The notes below the pieces were generated by a model. That model saw only the letters and a program-made list of their open reading frames with translations, was not told the origin of the DNA and did not search any database. A stretch of 64,000 nucleotides of DNA from Winogradskyella costae. GTDB taxonomy: Bacteria; Bacteroidota; Bacteroidia; Flavobacteriales; Flavobacteriaceae. Location of the stretch: assembly GCF_013403865.1 (NCBI RefSeq), contig NZ_JABFDK010000001.1, positions 124,001 to 188,000 on the forward strand. Reading direction: 5' to 3'. The translations under genes were made by a program, and so were the position numbers. The first letter of the stretch is position 1, and the number at the start of each line of letters is the position of its first letter. Positions 27,251 to 34,521 of the stretch are shown piece by piece.

Positions 27251-27350
27251 TGTGTGGTTATGAATGGTAAAGCAACTAATTTAGTGAATAATGACTGAAT
27301 AGAACGTCTGCAATGGATTTTCTGAATAGAAAACCTTTAATAACTAACAT
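27251..27350 (-). repeat. Degenerate copy of the attC-like element
   Basis: The stretch around AGCAACTAATTTAGTGAATA (27271-27290) matches the inner left arm of the clear element at 29961-30100 almost base for base, and flanking TGTGTGGTT fits its arm. The outer termini with AAC and GTT are not recognisable. It lies at the 3' side of the DTW gene. Confidence 0.5.
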
Positions 27351-27365
27351 TCACGACGACTACAA

Positions 27366-28094
27366 TTAACGCTCTACTTCAAAAATAGTATTTCTTTCTG
27401 TGGTTTTCTTATATATGTTCTTTACCGCAATTTCACTATTTTCCGAAGCTCGATAGTTTTTATTATTTGGGTTTAGCAAATATTCGAGTTGATGTTCAAT
27501 CATTCTTTCAAAAGGCAAAAGAAAACCCGTTGTATCACAGTGTTCAACGTCTCCTTCTTTAAGTAAATTTAAGACTGTATAAACAGACTCAATAGTACTT
27601 AAACAAAGTGATTCTGGTTGCTGTTTAATTATAAATTTTGATTTGATGTCGTTATCAAAACTCACTCGTTTCAGGGTTTGCAAGTTCTTACTTAGTTTTA
27701 GCATTTTACGAGCGCAAGGCCATGTCCCATCTAGAATGAAGAGGTGTGGCTTATGCCCCATAAAAGACTGTACTTCTGAACTTCCGCTTACAGATAAGTT
27801 GAAGTTATCTTTCCCTGGATACAATAAAAAAGAGCTGTTATTTTCATTATTCAGTATGGCATTCACGCGCTTGTTATTGGTAAAATCGACACCCACTATA
27901 ATTTCTGAATTTTCAAGTTGAAGCTTTGTCATGTGTCCCGTTCCATTTTTTTCTTTCTTGTACTCTTTTGGGTGCATTAAAATAATAAAACGCGTCTTAG
28001 TATGTAAAGAATGAATGTGTTTACAAATACAAGTGCTTTTAGGACTCATGCATTTGTAACAAGTTAGTCTTGGGTTTATTGTTTCTGGTTGCAA
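27366..28094 (-). CDS. DTW-domain tRNA-uridine aminocarboxypropyltransferase
   Basis: 242 residues. A zinc-ribbon-like N-terminus with four cysteines (CYKCMSPKSTCICKH) is followed by RFIILMHPKEYKKEKNGTGHM, the DTW core LFILDGTWPCARKMLK, and LSTIESVY. DTW proteins of the TDD superfamily transfer the 3-amino-3-carboxypropyl group of SAM to a tRNA uridine. The D-G-T-W form is a normal variant. It sits between degenerate copies of the cassette-like repeat, so it may be an old cassette passenger, though the gene itself is common. Confidence 0.85.
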   Translation of the reverse strand: MQPETINPRLTCYKCMSPKSTCICKHIHSLHTKTRFIILMHPKEYKKEKNGTGHMTKLQLENSEIIVGVDFTNNKRVNAILNNENNSSFLLYPGKDNFNLSVSGSSEVQSFMGHKPHLFILDGTWPCARKMLKLSKNLQTLKRVSFDNDIKSKFIIKQQPESLCLSTIESVYTVLNLLKEGDVEHCDTTGFLLPFERMIEHQLEYLLNPNNKNYRASENSEIAVKNIYKKTTERNTIFEVER

Positions 28095-28128
28095 TGTGAA
28101 GAGCTTTTATTATTCTGAATGGATAAAA

Positions 28129-28252
28129 GTTTGGATTGTAGCGTGATTATACAACTAAATTAGTAAACAAATACGAATCCGAGAAAATAACGAAGGAATT
28201 TTCCAAATAAGCACTTGCCAAAGCAATTAGTTATGCACGGTGTTGTAAATCG
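28129..28252 (-). repeat. attC-like element A (outer arm lost on the left)
   Basis: The right terminus GTTGTAAATCG (28242-28252) is intact. Inner features shared with the other copies are ACTAAATTAGTAAACAAAT and GGAATTTTCC. The left outer arm found in copies B-D is missing. The element overlaps the 3' end of the ABC ATPase gene, whose stop codon lies inside it. It marks the distal end of the array. Confidence 0.6.
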
Positions 28253-28907
28253 TTTTTGTTAAGTATCCTAATTCTACTAGTTCATTTTCATCTTTAATTT
28301 CTTTTAAAAATCCGCTTTGTAAGTATACAATGCTATCCGCTAAATTTATTACATTTTCATAGTCGTGGTCAGTTATAATAAATCCTTTTGATAACTTAGT
28401 TTTTTTTATGTAATCAATAATGTAATCTCTCATTATTGGACTAACTCCATTAAAAGGTTCATCCAATAGAATGAATTCAGCATTTGAGTGTATTATTAAT
28501 AAAATTTCGATTATTCTTTTCTCTCCACCTGATAATGATTGATTTTTTTTGTCTAATAATGGCTTTACATATTCGTTTTCCAATATTATTTTTCTATTTT
28601 CTTTTTGAAGGAATAAATTTATTAATGATTTTATCGATATGTTATTTGGCAGGAAATTATCTTGAGGTAAATAGTTGATTAGGTTTCTTCCGTCAGATAA
28701 ATTTTTAATAATCTTATTCCCAATTCTTACAAATTTAGAATCAGCCTTTTCAGTTCCGAAAACAATCTTCAAAAGCGTAGATTTTCCACAACCATTTCGT
28801 CCAATAAGCCCTTTGATCTCTCCTTTTTTACAAGAAATAAACACATCACTTAATATGACTTTTTCATTGTAAGATTTTGTTATACTATCTATATGAAGAT
28901 TGTTCAT
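28227..28907 (-). CDS. ABC-type ATP-binding protein, cassette-borne
   Basis: 226 residues. Walker A GRNGCGKST near 36-44, signature LSGGE, Walker B FILLDEP, H-loop ITDHD. A lone nucleotide-binding domain with no recognised permease; it overlaps by four bases (ATGA) the small membrane protein gene upstream, which may be its partner. The last codons (YNTVHN) and the stop lie inside attC-like element A, a layout common in integron cassettes. The substrate is unknown; export, immunity to a toxin or membrane protection are possible. Confidence 0.85.
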   Translation of the reverse strand: MNNLHIDSITKSYNEKVILSDVFISCKKGEIKGLIGRNGCGKSTLLKIVFGTEKADSKFVRIGNKIIKNLSDGRNLINYLPQDNFLPNNISIKSLINLFLQKENRKIILENEYVKPLLDKKNQSLSGGEKRIIEILLIIHSNAEFILLDEPFNGVSPIMRDYIIDYIKKTKLSKGFIITDHDYENVINLADSIVYLQSGFLKEIKDENELVELGYLTKTIYNTVHN

Positions 28908-29179
28908 ATTACACTTAAAATAAAAAGGTTAATTAAGCCAATAACAAATGTTGAAATCCATAGTTTTGTTTTGTTTAACCCTAAATTGAAGTAGTAATAA
29001 TATTTGTTTTTATTCATTATGTCATAAACAAATAAATGAACAAAAGTGGCTATCATTAAATAGAATATTGCAATTATTTCAGGACTTGCTTTAATCAATA
29101 GAGCGAGAGTCAGCGCTATAAAGTAAGATATAAAGAAAATTTTTCTTTGAAAAAGCAATATGTTTTTAAGAATTCTCAA
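28904..29179 (-). CDS. Small membrane protein paired with the cassette ABC ATPase
   Basis: 91 residues with three hydrophobic helices (FISYFIALTLALLIKA, IIAIFYLMIATFVHLFVYDI and WISTFVIGLINLFILSVI). The start is TTG at 29179; a stop lies upstream in frame and no ATG is available. The stop overlaps the ATPase start (ATGA). It is too small to be a standard permease, but a multimer is conceivable. It is the first gene of its cassette, 62 bases from the cassette boundary. Confidence 0.6.
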   Translation of the reverse strand: MRILKNILLFQRKIFFISYFIALTLALLIKASPEIIAIFYLMIATFVHLFVYDIMNKNKYYYYFNLGLNKTKLWISTFVIGLINLFILSVI

Positions 29180-29230
29180 GCGTTTTTTTTTGTTAAATGT
29201 CTTGACCTGAAATATGACTACAAGTCAAAA

Positions 29231-29370
29231 TTACTTACAGCGGTTTTTGTGTATGGTTAGTAGCGTGTTTAAGCACCTAATTTAGCAAATAAAAATCAAT
29301 TAGAAAATCCGCTAGACTTTTTGTAAGTAGGCTAAAACTAGCAATAAATTAAGTACGGTGTTGGCAAATG
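29231..29370 (-). repeat. attC-like element B
   Basis: 140 bases between the ABC and lipoprotein units. Left terminus TTACTTACAGC; right terminus GTTGGCAAATG (29360-29370). It shares GTTTAAGCA, CTAATTTAGCAAATAA, GTAAGTAGGC and CTAGCAATAAATTA with copy C. The outer arms are only partly complementary, consistent with their belonging to different cassettes. Confidence 0.65.
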
Positions 29371-29373
29371 TTT

Positions 29374-29943
29374 TTAATTCAGAACTTCTGATGAGTCACT
29401 AAATTCTACTTGTCCGTTAAAATTTCCAATTACTTCATCTCCGTCACTAGTCGTAAATTGATAATCAATATCAATTTCTGTTGTCACATAGCGGTCATTC
29501 TCGTCTAATATATTTGTAATAGAATTAATAGTTACAGTTCCACTATTATTTGAACCTTCAGAGTAGAAAAGATTACTGAAACTTATATTATTTCTGAACT
29601 GAATTATTTTAGAATCTACAGTTCTTGGAATATTAGAAGTTATATTTCCAGCGTTAGTATTATAAGTTCCGGTGATTAATTTTCTATCACCATCCGTGTC
29701 GTCTGGAAGTAAGAAAAAACTAGAAAAGTAGTCAAGATCAAAATTCGAAAACAATTCTATTTCTACAGAGGGTAAAGAATTTTGTGATGCTCGAGTTACT
29801 TTTGAAATGGCAGCATGATTTGTTTCATAAAATTCTCCATCAATAATGAATCCGTTATTAACACTAGTTTCATTTGAATCATCGCTTGAGCATCCAATAA
29901 AGATTAGTATAATTAAAATTAATGATCTTCTAAAAAATGTCAT
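29374..29943 (-). CDS. Cassette-borne lipoprotein of unknown function
   Basis: 189 residues. Signal peptide MTFFRRSLILIILIFIGCSSDD with the lipobox IGCSS. The mature part looks beta-rich (FIIDGEFYETNHAAISKV ... EIDIDYQFTTSDGDEVIGNFNGQVEFSD), a style common in Bacteroidota surface lipoproteins. The stop codon lies four bases before the attC-like arm at 29370 and the start 18 bases inside the cassette boundary, so the unit is almost all coding. Confidence 0.7.
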   Translation of the reverse strand: MTFFRRSLILIILIFIGCSSDDSNETSVNNGFIIDGEFYETNHAAISKVTRASQNSLPSVEIELFSNFDLDYFSSFFLLPDDTDGDRKLITGTYNTNAGNITSNIPRTVDSKIIQFRNNISFSNLFYSEGSNNSGTVTINSITNILDENDRYVTTEIDIDYQFTTSDGDEVIGNFNGQVEFSDSSEVLN

Positions 29944-29960
29944 AAAGTTTGGTTTAAATG

Positions 29961-30100
29961 TTTGCTAACGTGTTTGTATATGGTTTGTTGCGTGTTTTAA
30001 GCAACTAATTTAGTAAATAATTACCGACCAAGAAAGTCCGCGAGGACTTTCGTAAGTAGGCGAGAAGCTAGCAATAAATTATATACGGTGTTGTAGCAAG
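29961..30100 (-). repeat. attC-like element C (best preserved copy)
   Basis: 140 bases. Left terminus TTTGCTAAC (29961-29969), right terminus GTTGTAGCAAG (30090-30100). Internal arms GTATATGGTTTGTTGC and GCAATAAATTATATAC pair at 13 of 16 positions, and a central hairpin GAAAGTCC-GCGA-GGACTTTC is perfect. The size falls within the range of integron attC sites. Confidence 0.72.
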
Positions 30101-30104
30101 TACT

Positions 30105-30566
30105 TTATTTATAATTTATTTTAGATGGACAATCAGAAACTGTTACATTAGATTTCGGAAAGTTTACTAAATCGTGAGCAAAATTAGCATCAATAGTTAA
30201 AGCAATTTGGCGATTAGATAAAACAACAATAGGAATATGGAATCTATCTTTATGATTACTTAGTAATTTTTTAAGTACTTTGGCTTTATAAAAAGTCGAT
30301 ATGAAAGCTTTTATCTCTTTGTTTTCAAAAGAGTTTATACGACCTTCTTTCGTTAGTTTGTCTACAATAAGTGTAATTGCTGTTGATTTAAAACAGCTTT
30401 GAGATGAAGCAATATATTCATTCATTAATTTTTGTGATAATACTAAATATGCATCATCCTCATTATTATTATAAGTTATTAACCATCTAATTAATTCTTT
30501 ATAATCTGGGTTTATTGGCGTAGCAAAATCTTTAGCGATATTGTTGTCTATAAAAATATCTTTCAT
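30105..30566 (-). CDS. PIN-like putative nuclease, partner of the AAA ATPase
   Basis: 153 residues. The opening IFIDNNIAKDF puts an acidic residue (D7) at the end of the first strand, and IALTIDANFAHDLVNFP has D126 and D132 in a PIN-like C-terminal arrangement; E50 could complete the site. Overall identity to a named PIN family is not certain. It begins two bases after the AAA ATPase stop, so the two form one operon within one cassette. A metal-dependent RNase effector under ATPase control is a reasonable guess. The stop lies five bases before attC-like element C. Confidence 0.5.
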   Translation of the reverse strand: MKDIFIDNNIAKDFATPINPDYKELIRWLITYNNNEDDAYLVLSQKLMNEYIASSQSCFKSTAITLIVDKLTKEGRINSFENKEIKAFISTFYKAKVLKKLLSNHKDRFHIPIVVLSNRQIALTIDANFAHDLVNFPKSNVTVSDCPSKINYK

Positions 30567-30567
30567 T

Positions 30568-31935
30568 TTACAGAGCTTCTAAAGTAATATCCATAGAATC
30601 CATCATGTAAGTTTCAAAAAATGATTTGGGTGCATTTTTTATCTGACCATTTTTAAGAAACTCAATGTCATGTGATTTTACTTTGTCTCCATAATTTTCT
30701 ATGTAATATGTTTTCACATCTTTATTTTCAAAGTTCCCTTTTACAATTTCTAGTCGAAGTCTATTAATAAGGTATTCGCTATGAGTTTCAACTAAATATG
30801 ATTTATTTTTGTTATTTATATTATTTATTAAATAATTTGCAAATAGTGCCTGAATACTTGGATGTAAGTGAATTTCAGGTTGAGCTATAAAAAGGGTAGA
30901 ATTTTCACCTAACTGTATATCAGCTACAATTATTGGTAAGAATTGACTTATTCCAAAACCAACATCTGTTATTGAAGCCCAAACCCCATTTTTATTACTT
31001 TTTACTAAAAGTTCGTATCTACCTCCACCAAGGCGAACAGTTTTTAAGTCATAAAACAATCCAAGTTCTCGAATAATAATTTTTAGTTCTTGAAGTTTTT
31101 CTGATTTTATGGATTCCCATAGAATTATTTGGTCGACATAATTTTCACCATACTTACCAATTTTTAAGTCAGTTTTTGAGGTTTCATAATAAGTTCTTTC
31201 TGGTAAGAGTCTAAAAGAACTTATGAAATTTGTTTTCTTGTCAATATTTTTAAAAAATGATGTTATTCCTTTAAAAAAATTATCTAAATAGTAATTCCCT
31301 TCTTTTCTTAGAGTATCATTAAGTTCTTCTAACTTATCAAATGAGAATTTAATTGATTTTTTTGGGGCTGCAAAATGTGTCAAAAAATCATCAAGTTCTT
31401 CATTTTCTTTTAATGTCTCCTTTTTATTTTCTTTTACATATTGTTTTGTTATTTTTTTTATACTAAACATTAACTCTTTCATCATTTCAGGTGAATTAAT
31501 ATCTTTTCTTGGGTCTTTGTCTACAAAGTATTTGAAAGTTAAATGATACTTGTACTTTTTAAGAATCTCTATTGTGTAAAATTCTGTTTTAGCAAGAAGA
31601 TATGTCAGAGTTGGTAACTTTCGGATTTTATCCTCATCCCAAACAGTTTCAATAGAATAATCAATATCATTAAATTGATAATTATAGGTAAATTTAATCT
31701 GTTTAGATGTGTCATGTTGATTGACTATATCTCCATAATCTCCCATTCTCACATATTTACCATTTGGTGAGAATTGAATTGGAAACTCCTCAGATTGAAT
31801 TGGTCCTAAGAAACTATATAAGAGTGAGCTTTTACCACTACTGTTTGCTCCTGTAAAAATTGTTAGTTTTTCAGTCTCAATCTTAAAGTCCTCAAAACAT
31901 TTAAAATTTTCAATATTTATTTCGTTTATTTTCAT
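30568..31935 (-). CDS. OLD-like AAA ATPase (DUF3696 type)
   Basis: 455 residues. Walker A GANSSGKSS at 29-37 in the RecF/SMC/OLD style (INIENFKCFEDFKIE start). A signature-like DVGFGISQFLPIIV, Walker B variant LFIAQPEIHLHPSIQALFANYL and H-loop VETHSEYLINRLRLEI follow. The C-terminus (SHDIEFLKNGQIKNAP...FFETYM) fits DUF3696. Such ATPases often pair with a nuclease in anti-phage modules. Its partner here is a PIN-like protein rather than the TOPRIM or HNH partners of named systems. Carried in an attC-flanked unit. Confidence 0.85.
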   Translation of the reverse strand: MKINEINIENFKCFEDFKIETEKLTIFTGANSSGKSSLLYSFLGPIQSEEFPIQFSPNGKYVRMGDYGDIVNQHDTSKQIKFTYNYQFNDIDYSIETVWDEDKIRKLPTLTYLLAKTEFYTIEILKKYKYHLTFKYFVDKDPRKDINSPEMMKELMFSIKKITKQYVKENKKETLKENEELDDFLTHFAAPKKSIKFSFDKLEELNDTLRKEGNYYLDNFFKGITSFFKNIDKKTNFISSFRLLPERTYYETSKTDLKIGKYGENYVDQIILWESIKSEKLQELKIIIRELGLFYDLKTVRLGGGRYELLVKSNKNGVWASITDVGFGISQFLPIIVADIQLGENSTLFIAQPEIHLHPSIQALFANYLINNINNKNKSYLVETHSEYLINRLRLEIVKGNFENKDVKTYYIENYGDKVKSHDIEFLKNGQIKNAPKSFFETYMMDSMDITLEAL

Positions 31936-31968
31936 GTCTTCTATTGATATGTTCGTTCGTTTGTCGTA

Positions 31969-32107
31969 TTTGCTACAACGGTCTCGTGTATGATTTCGTT
32001 GCGTGTTTAAGCACTAAAGTTAGCAAACAAATCACAGATAGAAAATTCCAGCGGAATTTTCGTAAGTAAGCTCTAACTAGCAATGAATTATACACATTGT
32101 TGGCACC
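31969..32107 (-). repeat. attC-like element D
   Basis: About 139 bases between the AAA/PIN and MORN units. Left terminus TTTGCTACAAC (31969-31979), right terminus GTTGGCACC (32099-32107). Inner arms GTGTATGATTTCGTTGC and GCAATGAATTATACAC pair with one unpaired base, like the extrahelical base of attC hairpins. The central hairpin AAAATTCC-AGC-GGAATTTT is perfect. Confidence 0.72.
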
Positions 32108-32112
32108 AGTTT

Positions 32113-33255
32113 TTATTCCGTTTCGTAAACTCGTTTTCTCAAAATTTCTTGATTTGCCATTAGTTCATTTTTAAGAACATCCTTTAAATATATTGGGTTA
32201 CCATCTGCTTTATAAAAAGTCCATCCTTTTGTTAATGTTCCACAGTTAAGATTTGCTCCACCTTTGCAATTAGTTCCAACATTTCTAGTTGACATTTTAT
32301 AAATACCATTTGCTTTAGTTTGTCCATTAGGATAATAATAATACCATTCTCCAACTTTATATTCGTGATAGTCTGTAAAAGGAACAGTGCCACAAATAGT
32401 ATAGCTATCAGATGAATAATTTCCTTTAGATTTTATTTTTCCATTTTCATAATATTCAGTCCATTCAGAGTCTCGCAATCCATTTTTAAGAATACCGGTT
32501 ATTTTCTTCTGTCCGCTTGAGTAATATTCCACAAAAAGACCGTTATCAATTTTATCATTTGAGTAGTTTAGCGAAAATTGAATTTGACCGTTTGGATAGA
32601 AATAGGTGAATTTTTTTATTCTGTTTCCGTATGAGTTTTTGTTAGCTGAGTTTCTTAAATCAATATTTTTATTTGTGTATTGTTGTTCTATTTTTATTTG
32701 TCCGTTATCGTAAAAATCACTCCACATTCCATTCTTAACACCCAAAGAATCGTAATTCTCTATTTTTTTTGGTTTACCATTCTCGTAATATGATTTCATA
32801 AAGGTTTTATTAGAAAAGACATAACCGTTTCTAGCAGTATCTAATCTAAATTTAACACTATCTCTTAGTTTTCCGCTTCTGTAATAATTGACTCCTAAAC
32901 CAGTTATTTTTTCATCTAGATAATTTTCGATTAATTCTAACTGACCATTTTCATAATATTGACGATACTGACCATTTAAGTTGCCATTTTTTAATTCGAA
33001 AACCTTTGCAGGAATTGAAACATTATTTTTGTAAAATTGAATCCATTTTCCATTTGATTCATCTTTTCTCTTAAGCTTATATTTATCTCTAATTAAATAC
33101 CACGATATGTTGCTCCAATTCATATATTTTTCGTCCTGACTTTCAGGATAAAGAAAATATTCTTCGTTGGAATAAATGACTGATTCGATTTTAATTTGCG
33201 AAAATGAATCCCAAAAGCTAAAAATCAGAAATATTAATAATATTGAACGATTCAT
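32113..33255 (-). CDS. MORN-repeat (YwqK-like) secreted protein
   Basis: 380 residues with a signal peptide (MNRSILLIFLIFSFWDSFSQ). About eight copies of a Y-x-NGQ/K-x-repeat are present (YYENGQLELIENY, YYRSGKLRDSV, FYDNGQIKIEQQY, FYPNGQIQFSLNY, YYSSGQKKITG, YYENGKIKSKGNY, YYPNGQTKANGIY), the MORN_2/YwqK type. Databases often call such proteins toxin-antitoxin YwqK-family antitoxins, but the signal peptide and lack of a toxin neighbour make that label doubtful. It is the whole cargo of one cassette; the stop lies six bases before element D. Confidence 0.8.
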   Translation of the reverse strand: MNRSILLIFLIFSFWDSFSQIKIESVIYSNEEYFLYPESQDEKYMNWSNISWYLIRDKYKLKRKDESNGKWIQFYKNNVSIPAKVFELKNGNLNGQYRQYYENGQLELIENYLDEKITGLGVNYYRSGKLRDSVKFRLDTARNGYVFSNKTFMKSYYENGKPKKIENYDSLGVKNGMWSDFYDNGQIKIEQQYTNKNIDLRNSANKNSYGNRIKKFTYFYPNGQIQFSLNYSNDKIDNGLFVEYYSSGQKKITGILKNGLRDSEWTEYYENGKIKSKGNYSSDSYTICGTVPFTDYHEYKVGEWYYYYPNGQTKANGIYKMSTRNVGTNCKGGANLNCGTLTKGWTFYKADGNPIYLKDVLKNELMANQEILRKRVYETE

Positions 33256-33424
33256 TTTAAATGTTTGATTTTGACCAATTAGTGTTATCGGAAAAAAGAT
33301 TAAAAGTGTAATTATTACTTTATTTATAGTTGAATTAGTTTATTCAAAACTAAACTACTTTTTAGTGTTATAAAACTTAGATTGAGGGAACAGTTGATTT
33401 CAATTAGGGAAGTTCCTCTAAATT

Positions 33425-33450
33425 GGTGCCAACTCGTTATATAATAATTT
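33425..33450 (-). repeat. Cassette boundary half-site E
   Basis: GGTGCCAAC (33425-33433) is the exact inverted match of GTTGGCACC at 32099-32107, the other end of the MORN unit. It is followed by TCGTTATATAATAA, resembling the outer arm of the elements. No complete element could be traced to its right, so this is either the array start or a decayed copy. Confidence 0.55.
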
Positions 33451-33573
33451 TTATTAACTATATCCAGTAAATAAGTCAGGATACAGCAACTTTCATGTTG
33501 TTTTAGTAATCTTTAAAATTACTAAATATTTTCAACTTTCATATACGTAAAGTCACGTACATTTTAACCAAAA

Positions 33574-33605
33574 AAAAGCACCTACAAAACTGTAAGTGCT
33601 TTTTC
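33574..33605 (-). terminator. Terminator of the HAD phosphatase gene
   Basis: AGCACCTACA-AAAC-TGTAAGTGCT stem-loop with A and T runs, 30 bases beyond the stop codon on the minus strand. Nearly the same hairpin recurs at 35875-35911. Confidence 0.75.
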
Positions 33606-33634
33606 AAAATTTATGTTTTCTAAGTTTTACCTCT

Positions 33635-34306
33635 TTAAAACAACTTTGTAAGTTCCGCAAATTCATCAACAACTACAGTTGGCTTATAATTGGCAATATT
33701 CTCATTATAATTATAACCGTAACTAACACCAATACTATCCATGTTTGCATTTTGAGCCGCTAGTATATCATTTTTAGAATCACCAACCATGATGCTTTTT
33801 TCTATCGTTGTATTCAGTTCTTTTGCTAAGTGTAACAATGGTACTGCACTTGGCTTTTTCTCAGCTAATGAATCTTCACCTACCCAACATTTAAAATATG
33901 TTGTAATCTCTAAGGTGTCTAAAATCGGTTGAATAAATCCAAAAGGTTTATTAGTGCAAATCGCCATTTTATAACCTTTTTTATCTAAACTTTTTAATGT
34001 TTCTAAAACACCCGGATACATAAACGTATCAATACAAATGGCATCTTTATACGCCGCCAAATAGATGTCAAATGCTTCTTTTAGCAAGGTGTCTGGCAGC
34101 TGCTTATCTTGCATTCTATATTCTAGAGCTCTACGCACTAAAGGTTTTGCGCCATTGCCTATGTAAGGCGTGACTTGCTCTATGGTTAAGCGATGTAAAC
34201 TATAATGCTTCAGCATTTTATTTACAGCCAAGGTTAAATCTGGAATACTATTAATTAGCGTGCCATCAAAATCGAATATAATTAGGTCTTTGTCTTTAAA
34301 TTTCAC
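33635..34306 (-). CDS. HAD-family phosphatase (phosphoglycolate phosphatase-like)
   Basis: 223 residues. Motif I IIFDFDGTLINS at 9-20, motif II CTNKP, motif III lysine in EKKPSAVPLL, motif IV MVGDSKNDILAAQNANM. The alpha-helical cap lies between motifs I and II, as in Gph. It should hydrolyse a small phosphate ester such as 2-phosphoglycolate. Single gene with its own terminator. Confidence 0.88.
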   Translation of the reverse strand: MKFKDKDLIIFDFDGTLINSIPDLTLAVNKMLKHYSLHRLTIEQVTPYIGNGAKPLVRRALEYRMQDKQLPDTLLKEAFDIYLAAYKDAICIDTFMYPGVLETLKSLDKKGYKMAICTNKPFGFIQPILDTLEITTYFKCWVGEDSLAEKKPSAVPLLHLAKELNTTIEKSIMVGDSKNDILAAQNANMDSIGVSYGYNYNENIANYKPTVVVDEFAELTKLF

Positions 34307-34521
34307 AATGTTTAATTTTATGCAAAGATGCGGAAGTTTTGAATAAAATAAGGCCTGTAAGTTCTGTAAAATTAGTCACGATTATGGGAGGTTTATAATC
34401 ACAGACTCGTTTGCGACAAATTCTTGTTCTGGATAGTCATCTGCTCATTTTCAATCGTAAAATACAATCGAACTTATAGATTTTACGATTTCATATGTGA
34501 TTTCAACTTTGAACAAAGGTT

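Larger units (their letters stand above)
28242..33433 (-). mobile_element. Integron-like gene cassette array without integrase
   Basis: Four gene units on the minus strand are separated by related ~135-140-bp palindromic elements. In sense orientation each unit begins with GTT plus a variable word and ends with an element whose first arm is complementary to that word: GTTGGCACC with GGTGCCAAC (9 of 9), GTTGTAGCAA with TTGCTACAAC (10 of 10), GTTAGCAAA with TTTGCCAAC (8 of 9), and a weaker pair for the ABC unit. Such self-complementarity per unit is expected if circular cassettes were inserted at attC sites. No integrase or attI was found in the window. Confidence 0.7.

Noticed and set aside
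30105..31935. Known systems PARIS, Gabija or Septu
   Set aside because: The small partner lacks TOPRIM/DUF4435, UvrD helicase or HNH features; only the ATPase resembles parts of those systems.
32113..33255. Toxin-antitoxin antitoxin assignment for the MORN protein
   Set aside because: It has a signal peptide and no toxin neighbour; the label reflects a database name.
28242..33433. Interpretation of the repeats as ordinary MITEs or REP elements
   Set aside because: The variable end words pair across each gene unit rather than within each element, which independent insertion of a MITE would not produce. It remains the main alternative until other copies are compared.
28095..33634. Integron integrase or transposase for the array
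   Set aside because: No tyrosine recombinase motif (R...HxxR...Y) or transposase is visible in any large ORF of the window.
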